DNA of 41,307 bases from Ectocarpus siliculosus (taxonomy: Eukaryota > Sar > Phaeophyceae > Ectocarpales > Ectocarpaceae): NCBI GenBank assembly GCA_000310025.1, contig FN649736.1, positions 1,791,552 through 1,832,858 of the forward strand, in the 5' to 3' direction. Positions 34,435 through 41,307 of the stretch are shown piece after piece. How positions within the stretch are numbered: position 1 is the stretch's first letter; each line of letters starts with the position of its first letter. The notes beneath the pieces were generated by a model, which ran no database searches, was not told the origin of the DNA, and saw only the letters and a list, made by a program, of their open reading frames with translations. Position numbers and translations under genes: made by a program.

Positions 34435-35246
34435 GTGTGAAGGAGTGCAGATAGGCTCGGTGCGCAGTATCGTGAGACCACAGACGTACGGAAAGCGTCT
34501 GGGGGCAACCGCACACTGCTGTCCAACGGTCGTGCATCGGGCATGATGGGGCGTGTAGTTGATGGTTTTTGCCACCTGTGATTTTGTTCAGACGGCTCCC
34601 TCTGAGAAGCTAGCCTCGTCGTCAAATAAGGTCCGCTGGTGGCCTGCCTTGCTAATTGCTGTCAACAAGAATGCTTGGCGTGTTTTCGATTCGATGGTTG
34701 TGTACGGAATGCATGGGTGGGTGCCAACAAACAATGTCTGAATTTTCGCACCATCAACAGCGGGTGAAATACGCCTGCTCAGTCCGTTCCGTGTGGCTCT
34801 TCCGGCCAACAGCACCACAGACGAAACACCGTGCGTGAATCGAATGCAGTTGAGACAAGCTACCCCCAGCAGTACCTCTGCCGTTCGTTGTTCGCCGCTG
34901 GGGTGTTTTGCTGACGTTAATGTATCAAACATGCGCCCACAAACGACCGTTGAACAAGCGTGCAGTTCCTGGTTGGTTTCCGTGTCCGTCAGTGTCGATC
35001 CATTAGCGCCTGAACGTGAACGCTTAGATTGTCGGCCGAAGACGAAAAGGTACCGTACCGCAGGCGCTCAGAACCGTTGGCGAGAAAGTCAAACCTGGAG
35101 GTCCTGCTCGGAAGCACCAGACTCTGCCACGACGTTTCGCACGAGACCAAACTGTTGGAGGTATGCACCCCTTTCGCAAAATGACACAGCTGTCATACCA
35201 GGTTTCGGTGTCTGTGCCCCGAATGCTATTGTAGGAAAGTCATGGC

Positions 35247-35758
35247 TGGTTGGTTTCGCTCAAAAGCTTGTGGTGATGTTGCTGTTCCCGTTGCCTTGTC
35301 CGAATCACCAGCTGGACGGGGTACTCTCCCCTCCCGCCCGGCGGCAGACCCTGAAAGCCGCGAAGACGTGGACTTTCTCATCCAGTTTGCCTCCCACCAA
35401 CAGATAAGAAAACTTTGAGGACCTCGTTATGGAGCTCCCCTATCCCCCACATCCGTGCTCCTCTCTGACAACTGATTGTTCCACATTCCATTCAAGTCGT
35501 GAGATGACGAGGAATGTGGGACAACCAGTTGTTCGAGAGGAGCACGGATGTAAAGGGTAGGCGATCCCTGTAAGGAGGTCCTCAAACGCTTATCTGTTGG
35601 TAGGTTGCAAACTGGACCAGAAAGGTGTGTCTTCGCGGTTTTCACGGTCTGCCGCCAGGAGGGAGGGGAGTACCCCGACCGGCTGGTGGTTCGAACAATG
35701 CAACGAGGAACAGGGGAACAGCAATATCGCCATAAGCTTTGGCGAAACCAACGAGCCG
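35247..35758. repeat. Palindrome of about 510 bp around kinase exon 12
   Basis: The left arm contains the end of intron 11, the acceptor CACCAG and exon 12; the right arm holds the same in reverse. The centre (about 35497) has CAACTGATTGTTCCACATTC opposite its near-complement, with a loop of about 19 bp. The arms differ by small substitutions and indels, so the palindrome is not a very recent artefact. The inverted exon 12 keeps a reading (GVLPSLLAADRENREDT) closer to copy A than the plus one does. Confidence 0.78.
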
Positions 35759-35914
35759 TGGCGCTGCTTCGAGCAAATGCGGAGAGAGCTACCTTGCTGG
35801 CCATCTCCATGTATCTTCTCGCTCATTGCATCTATCGCCACTTGATGCGGCGAGGCTTACCCTTCCCTTTCTTGAGATGTTTTCAGAAGTACTGGTTACA
35901 GTAATCTCCCTCAA

Positions 35915-36165
35915 GGACAACGACACCGCTAGCCTCGGGGACAAGCTGAAGCAAACAGTGGTCCCCTGCGACACACTGGCGCACTTCCCTCGGTGTAGCA
36001 GGGCGTGTGATGCATACCTGAGCTTGTCCCGGAGGCTCGTGGTTTCGTTGTTCATGTAGGACGACAGGTCGCATGAGCTTTGGGCAACAGGATGGGCAAT
36101 CATGTCGCTATGGTCGTCCGTGCACAACCCACCGAGCACGTTTGTGGTGTGCGTCTCGCGACAGC
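35915..36165. repeat. Tail-to-tail exon 7 remnants
   Basis: The 3' end of a plus-strand exon 7 (about 35915-35951, GC donor) faces a complete minus-strand exon 7 (36019-36165). The minus copy has an intact acceptor (CCCCAG) and a canonical GT donor (GTATGC). Intron 6-like sequence follows in plus orientation from about 36215. Confidence 0.7.
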
Positions 36166-36402
36166 CTGGGGAACAAGCATGAAACGGAAAGATGGTCGTC
36201 CCGCGCGTGCGTTGATGTCCAGGGTGGCGCTCCCGTGCAATGCCATGCGTCTATGTAGCGCCCTCCCCGAAAACACCTCTACAAGTATGATGTTTCTCGA
36301 TCAAACAAGGCCCGACCATTGAGGCTGCACCTTTTACGGGCTGTACATTTCCATGTGGGATGACTCTGACGACTTTTCTTCGGTTTCGTGCTTGTTCCCC
36401 GA

Positions 36403-36700
36403 GCTGGAGCTAATCCAATAATACAACGTGCTCGGTGCGCCGGCCGTGGGTAACAACGTCGACTTCATGCCGATGTTGCCGATAGCTGGTTGCGACATTG
36501 CTTGGTGCATGGACAACGACAACTTTAGCCTGGGGAACAAACTGAAGCAAGCAGTGATGCCCTGCCACACACTGGTGCGGCAGGGCATGCGCTGCTTACC
36601 TGAGGGTGTCCCCGTGACCATGGAAGTCGCTGGTCATGTACGATCCCAAGTCGCATCGAGCTTTCGACAACAGGATGGCCATCAAATCGCTGTTGCCGGA
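36403..36700. repeat. Second exon 7 palindrome
   Basis: A plus copy (36403-36546, GC donor GCAAGC, acceptor mutated) and a partial minus copy (36600 to about 36697, GT donor GTAAGC) lie tail to tail. The 53-bp centre contains ATGCCCTGCC and GGCAGGGCAT around a 12-base loop. The arrangement repeats that at 33536-33880, including the spacer length. Confidence 0.75.
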
Positions 36701-36708
36701 AGTAGTCG

Positions 36709-37160
36709 ATGCAGGAGGACCAAGAAACTATAGGTACGAAAGGTGAGAGAGCTATGCCGGCGACGTCGCGTGATCGGTCCTTGATTGCTGAAAGCACCCC
36801 AGAACACCCGGCGAATTCCGGCAGGTGCTCGAGCGGTCCAAGGCCCCGGAGGGAAGGGGAAGCCAGATGGTGGCGGCAGATCCGTCGAGGAGACGGAACG
36901 TATCCTACCATTCTGGTGCAGTTGATGGTAGACAACGGTGTGGAAGAAGACAGGTCGGCGAAATTGCACACAGTGGAGTCCAAGACAATTGTGTTACGGT
37001 CCCGGTGGTACCTCCCGTGCCTGGCGATCTTGACAACACAATCAGCATGCGCGACGGCGCGGCACGAGGCGCGCGAGTCAGGGCATGCCTACAATAAGGC
37101 GAAGCGACTTGGAACTTATCACGAGGTGCGGCGACCCCTGCACGGACCTGGCTGAGTGGG
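36709..37160 (+). other. Unassigned, possibly coding region
   Basis: All three plus-strand frames are partly open, including one of 148 codons to 37155. No family is recognised. A stretch near 37090-37200 reads RSDLELITRCGDPCTDLAEW in another frame and looks protein-like, so a decayed gene is possible. I cannot propose a function or a firm model. Confidence 0.2.
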
Positions 37161-37481
37161 CGAGAACGGTAGACGCTGCAGAAATTGGGAGTATCCCGAT
37201 CCAGTTCCCCTGGGTTTCTCTTCCTCGGGGATGACCGCTTCTAATGGTGTTTCAAAAGGGTCGCGCACCGCGCAACCCCCAAGGTCGGACGAAACCGTTG
37301 CAAGTTAAGCGATGTCGACCAACGTCCATTCCGTCTTTTGTTAATCCCATGAGCGTGCTCGGGCCTTTACCTTTCGGCACCTCTGGCAGATACCAAATCA
37401 TTGTGACCCGTCACTTTTGTTCTCATGCCTGACTCAGGAGATCGAGGCGACTAGCCAACTAGATTTGCTGTTGGCTGAGGT

Positions 37482-38310
37482 GTGCCCCGCCGAGCGTTTA
37501 CCGCGTCTACAGCAACCGCTGTAGACAGGTTATGGATGACTTTCCAATGCCGCGCCTACGAACACGCCCGCACGACCATGACAGCTTGCGGTTACGTTTT
37601 CCATTCCTCCTGCGTGCGGGCGCTCGCGAGGAGATGCAAGTACCGCATGGCGCCGTACTCCGTCGCTGTTTTGCGCCTGTGCAGCACCCAGGACCTTCTC
37701 GCGGACATTCCCGCAGTCGCGACAAGGATCGGCGAGCTCCTTCCTAGTGTCTGTCGTACGAGCCTGACGCCGGCTTCGACAGAGACAGAACTGGCCCTCT
37801 TGCTTGAGGCGTATGTGCGGCGTCGGGGGGGGGGGGGGCACTCTGGCGTTGTCTCATCTGCAGAGAGACGCCACTGGCAAGCGGTATCCTCCCTTCGTGC
37901 CGGGGCTCGCCTGGGATGTGTGGGTTCCCTACTTCCGCCTATTGCCGGAGGACCGAAGGAATACTCGGGGAGACGATGCGCGTCCTCTTTGCGACTGGTC
38001 CATCTCGGCCAACCAGGAGAGCCATTATGCACGATATCCTTTCTCCACCCTGCCCTTAACCCCCTACGCGCGTGGAGGAAAGCGACAGTGCTGACGGCTT
38101 GGACCCATACAGCCTGTTCGCCCTGGCTCGTAACTGGGACCCCTACTTTGTTCCGTCCTAGCAGGGCTTCTTCGAGTTCCACGTGCTCCAACCCGGCGTT
38201 CGTGACTTCTCTTGGTCATGGAGCGCCAATGTTTCTGGAAGTCGGGCGAAGCCCTTTCCTCCCCTTTTTCGGCAGGCCGCCGAGGTGGGACGCCTGGGTG
38301 ACAGGTTAGA
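37482..38310 (+). pseudogene. Unrecognised reading frame with a RING-like remnant
   Basis: An open frame covers the whole span. Around 37585-37640 it encodes ACGYVFHSSCVRALARRC, which resembles the middle of a RING finger (Cys-Gly-His-x-Phe-His-x2-Cys), with Tyr in place of the first His. Another frame just upstream reads CRQVMDDF, reminiscent of the first RING Cys pair with one Cys lost, suggesting a frameshift. A poly-G run (37826-37838) interrupts the region, and protein-like segments after it occupy different frames (for example WDVWVPYFRLLPEDRR and LFALARNWDPYFVPS). It is most likely a decayed or mis-assembled gene; RING identity is tentative. Confidence 0.28.
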
Positions 38311-38499
38311 GGTATGCATTAGTGGTCGAGGCGCGTCGCATCCCTGTTTAGGTTCAGTGCGACTTTGGCCGCGCCCCGATCGAGAACCAGCCTGACCTCA
38401 TCGCCCGCTTGACGTAATCGCCTTCCGGCCCGTCTCCGCCGATCTCCTCGTCGCATGGGCGGGCGACGCGGTGGAAGCCGTGTCAGCGAGTAATTCATC

Positions 38500-39690
38500 C
38501 TGAGGTATGCCCTGCCGCGACCAGCCCGGGAATGGAACCTTAACGGGTGCCGAATCGGATGCTGACCCCCGGCCTGGGAGTGAGTGTCGAGGTAGGTTCC
38601 CGCGAGGGAATGGGCTGCGTCCATCGTTTCCGATTGCTACAGTGACAGGACCAACCCTTGAGAGTGCGCGGTAGCTTGGCAAGGGTCGAACTTGCTGGGT
38701 GCGGCACGGTGTACTACGCGTGTTGATTCGTGTGGAAATATTTGTGTAGCCGTATGTTCATGTAGCTGTCTATCTCTCTTCGTGATGTCGCATGCCCTGT
38801 GATTCTTGTTTTTTATTTTCCTTTTTTATTTCCCCGTTGCCTTCGAACGCCGGCAGTCTCTTGGCGTGCACCGACGGATTCCGTCGCCACTGCGTCGTCC
38901 GTGTCGCAAACCTCGGGAAACGTCTCGTTCCCCATGCGTCCTTCGCTCCACTGCTGTTCCCCACAGGTGGGGGTGCCGGGTACTCCACCCCGGGGTGAAA
39001 CCGCTTCGGAGAATAGCAGTGCTAATGGAGATACCACCGGACCAGGCGCTACGCGGGACCGAACCGAGGAATTCATCCCCGGCCTCCCCGCCCTCGTTGA
39101 CGCCGCCGAGGGTAAAGCAGCGGTCGGGGCTGGAGCTTGGCCTGGTGAAGATGAAATGACGTTCTGCCGCGGCCGACCCGGGAATGGGACCTTGACGGGT
39201 GCCGAATCGGATGCGGAAGCTTCGCCTGAGAGTGCAGAGGTAGCTTCCCGTGAGGGCTCCGGCTGCGTCCATGGTTTCCGATTGCTTCAGCGACGGGACC
39301 AACCCTTGAGTGAGCGATACAATAGCATGGCGAGGTCGGACGTGCTGAGTGGGACAGGGCCTGCGCGTGTTGATTCGCTAGGAACTAATAGACTATTTAT
39401 GTAGCTGTGCGTTCGAAAAAAAACATGTTGCTGTAGCTCTGCACACTCTCTTCGTGGTGCCGCATATATATGCCCTGTTATCTTCTTTTTTCCGAATATT
39501 CCTTCCACGTTGCCTTCGAACGCGAGAAGTAACTTGACGTGCACGGACGGATTCCGTCGCCATTGCTTCGTCCGCGTTGCGATCGTCCGTGAACGTCTCG
39601 TTCCCAATGCGCTGTTCCCCACAGGTGGGGGTGCCGGGGTGATGGTCTACGGCTTCGGAGATAGGCTGTGTGACGGGAGACGCTCAAAGG
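38500..39690. repeat. Tandem duplication of about 650 bp
   Basis: Two direct copies, about 38500-39030 and 39160-39690, share several landmarks. These are GGGTGCCGAATCGGATGC, GACCAACCCTTGAG (38648 and 39297), TTGCCTTCGAACGC (about 38838 and 39510), GACGGATTCCGTCGCCA, and CCCCACAGGTGGGGGTGCCG (about 38959 and 39617). The offset is 649-672 bp. Short GCTTCGGAGATAG repeats follow near 39652 and 39719. A 201-codon frame (38799-39404) spans the copy junction. Confidence 0.75.
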
Positions 39691-39739
39691 CCATGCGCGA
39701 CGCGGCTGGGTGATTCAGCTTCGGAGATAGATAGGCAGT

Positions 39740-40196
39740 GTGACGGGAGTCCCCCCCGGGCCAGGCACGACGCCAGACCGAGCCGAGGGCATGCTCCTGG
39801 CCGTTTGCGTCGCCGTCAGTTCCTTCGCGAGGGGCGCAAGCGGCGGCGACCGGAGCCGGAATCACCGGGAGTGGGTGCCCGAGTTTCGCGACGGGATGTT
39901 GACGTGGGAGTCCTACATCGCCACAAACCTACCCGGGGCGCAGACCTACTCGTGGCTGTTCTGCCGGCTGCTGCTGGACGCCCTCGGCGACGACGCTTCT
40001 CCGAGGTTCGAGAGGCCCGGCGATTTTGTGGCCTCTCGTCGACGCCTTCCATGCTCGCCTCTTGGGACAGAACCCGACAGTGCACAGCGGCTACAGGTGG
40101 AACGACCTTAACGTCGACAAGGCAGCAGGGCTTCCTCTCGATGGCAGGCGTAACAGCCACGTATCGGCCGGATCGTACGTCCCAGCCCTTGAATAG
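39740..40196 (+). CDS. Hypothetical protein fragment, possible 3'-terminal exon
   Basis: Up to about 40015 one frame reads a protein-like sequence (for example WVPEFRDGMLTWESYIATN and AQTYSWLFCRLLLDALGDD). From about 40025 a neighbouring frame takes over (FHARLLGQNPTVHSGYRWND and LNVDKAAGLPLDGRR) and ends at TAG 40194-40196. Either a one-base frameshift separates them, or the first frame simply ends at 40111. No family is recognised. The true start and any upstream exons are unknown, so the start given is only the first in-frame ATG. Confidence 0.3.
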
Positions 40197-41307
40197 CAAA
40201 GGCTACTGGAATATTTTTCCTGTAACGGCAGCACGGTATGTTACGGTTGATTAGTTACGGTTTCAAGGAGTTGCATATTTTTGGAGTGTAGTGATGTAGT
40301 GATATTCTCATAGGGGGTACATCTGCAGAGCCCCTTGTTGCACTCGCTCACTTCTTTTTTTGGCGTTCCAGAGCTTAGCAGTAGTCAAAGCGAAAACGGT
40401 ATCTACGACCGGAGACCTTCTCCACGTTCCACAACCCACCTTTTCTAGGCTTCTCTATCGCCGTTCAAGCGCGCCCTTCGAACTTGGTACCGATCGAGAG
40501 ACTGCCACCAACAGGTTGGTGACTGTATAGTCTACAGCAGTAAGCTTTTAGTCCGCGTGGGATGCCTCTCTCAGCCACACTCACACATGTGTGGCCTCTG
40601 CGAGTCATGAAACGCAATGCTCGAGACCACTCTTGTAGGACCTTCTCAAGTGACAGGATCCCACCCAAACAAACTATATATTCTCTCCTTCCGATACCTG
40701 ACCCACCGCCAGCTACTTTGTAGCTACAGCTGAGAGGAAAGCTGCACAGCGACTGCAGTGACAGTGCAGTTGCCTCGACACCTACTACAGTACTGCTGTA
40801 TGTATGCATGCATGTGGACACACGTCCATGTCGTGCTGCCGTGTGTGTGCGTTGGTGCTGCCTCCTACTGTAAAGATCGATTTAGTAAGCTTGTATGAGG
40901 GCTGGTCATAACGAAGAAATCACATCTCGACCTCACAGTGTTTTCTCGAATCCACAGCAGCAGAGTATCCACCCCATTCAACGCCATTCTTGTGTTCATG
41001 ATGCGGCAGGCCAGGCAACACCCACCCTTGCCACCCCCCTCTATTTGATTATTACTGAGTAAAAAAGGGCCTGCGGCCCTGCGGGGTCGCAGATTTTCTC
41101 GAAAATATGCTCTCAGCGCAGGATCCCCGGGGGCCAATCTGCGGCTTACCGCAGGGAAAAAAAATGGGCCGCACATCTTTTCGCCGTAGGCGCAAAACAT
41201 TTTATGCGGCCCCAAGGGTACACGAAAAAAAAAATCCTGGACCCACACTCCACTTTTTTCATTTTAGGCCGGCCGAGGGGGGGGGGGGGGGAGGGGGGGG
41301 GGGGGAC
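40197..41307. other. Right-end non-coding, low-complexity region
   Basis: No gene was recognised. Small palindromes occur (CACACATGTGTG at about 40582; CTGCGG with CCGCAG at about 41140; GGGCCGCA at about 41164 with TGCGGCCC at about 41208), along with several A-runs. From about 41275 to the end the sequence is almost pure G, probably a sequencing or assembly limit. Confidence 0.5.

Larger units (their letters stand above)
31594..35407 (+). pseudogene. Kinase gene copy C, rearranged and broken
   Basis: Exon 1 (31594-31717) has CTG where copies A and B have ATG. It encodes LGLFRRKAATG, and its donor is GC (GCAAGT) in a shifted frame. Exon 2 (32178-32290) and exon 3 (32646-32735) are recognisable but carry frame changes. 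The membrane and repeat exon 4, exon 5, exon 6 and the HRD/DFG exon 8 were not found. Exon 7 (33536-33679), exon 9 (about 34256-34434), exon 11 (35064-35160, one base longer than in A) and exon 12 (35312-35407, frameshifted) follow in plus orientation, and the introns between 9 and 12 also match copy A. Extra inverted copies of exons 7, 9 and 12 are interleaved. It cannot encode an active kinase. Confidence 0.72.

Noticed and set aside
1-41307. CRISPR arrays, bacterial operons, rRNA genes
   Set aside because: No regularly spaced direct repeats with unique spacers, no ribosome-binding-site-led gene strings and no rRNA-like sequence were seen. The intron structure indicates a eukaryote.

Overview
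The window looks like nuclear DNA of an intron-rich eukaryote. Coding exons are short (about 50-150 bp), mostly follow GT-AG rules, and are separated by introns of 0.1-2 kb. LTR and LINE retroelement relics, foldback elements and repeat arrays are abundant. The gene style and the gypsy relic suggest a stramenopile, most likely a brown alga of the Ectocarpus type. That assignment is inference; no marker gene proves it. All gene models below were built by eye from splice sites, reading phase and comparison between internal copies.

Layout. (1) At 779-6037 a seven-exon gene encodes a 280-residue nicotinate/nicotinamide-nucleotide adenylyltransferase-like protein with a C-terminal membrane anchor. 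A hAT-like MITE (3864-4606) sits in its fifth intron. (2) At 7918-18495 a roughly twelve-exon gene (copy A) encodes a protein of about 1,400 residues. It has a basic N-terminus, one transmembrane segment, four in-frame 312-bp acidic repeats, and a C-terminal protein kinase domain with its key catalytic residues present. Intron 2 holds a 725-bp foldback element. (3) 18496-22800 is intergenic, with a degenerate tandem array at about 20400-22370. (4) 22801-30210 is a second copy of the kinase gene (copy B), broken by stops, frameshifts, a gypsy relic in intron 1, a LINE 3' end in intron 3, and an inverted duplicate of exon 5. (5) 31594-36700 is a third, heavily rearranged copy (copy C). It keeps exons 1-3, 9, 11 and 12, lacks the HRD/DFG exon, and carries exons 7, 9 and 12 as inverted pairs that form palindromes of about 250-510 bp. 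(6) 36700-40260 holds unrecognised, apparently decayed coding sequence, including a possible RING-like remnant and a tandem duplication of about 650 bp. (7) The right end is low-complexity and finishes in poly-G.

How it fits together. The dominant signal is one gene family, triplicated in direct orientation: a membrane-anchored kinase with an expandable acidic repeat domain. One copy looks functional and two are decaying. The inverted exon copies in copy C would fold into long double-stranded RNA matching the kinase exons if transcribed, so homology-dependent silencing of copy A is a testable idea. Exon 7 has a GC 5' splice site in copy A and in most of its duplicates, but GT in two of them.
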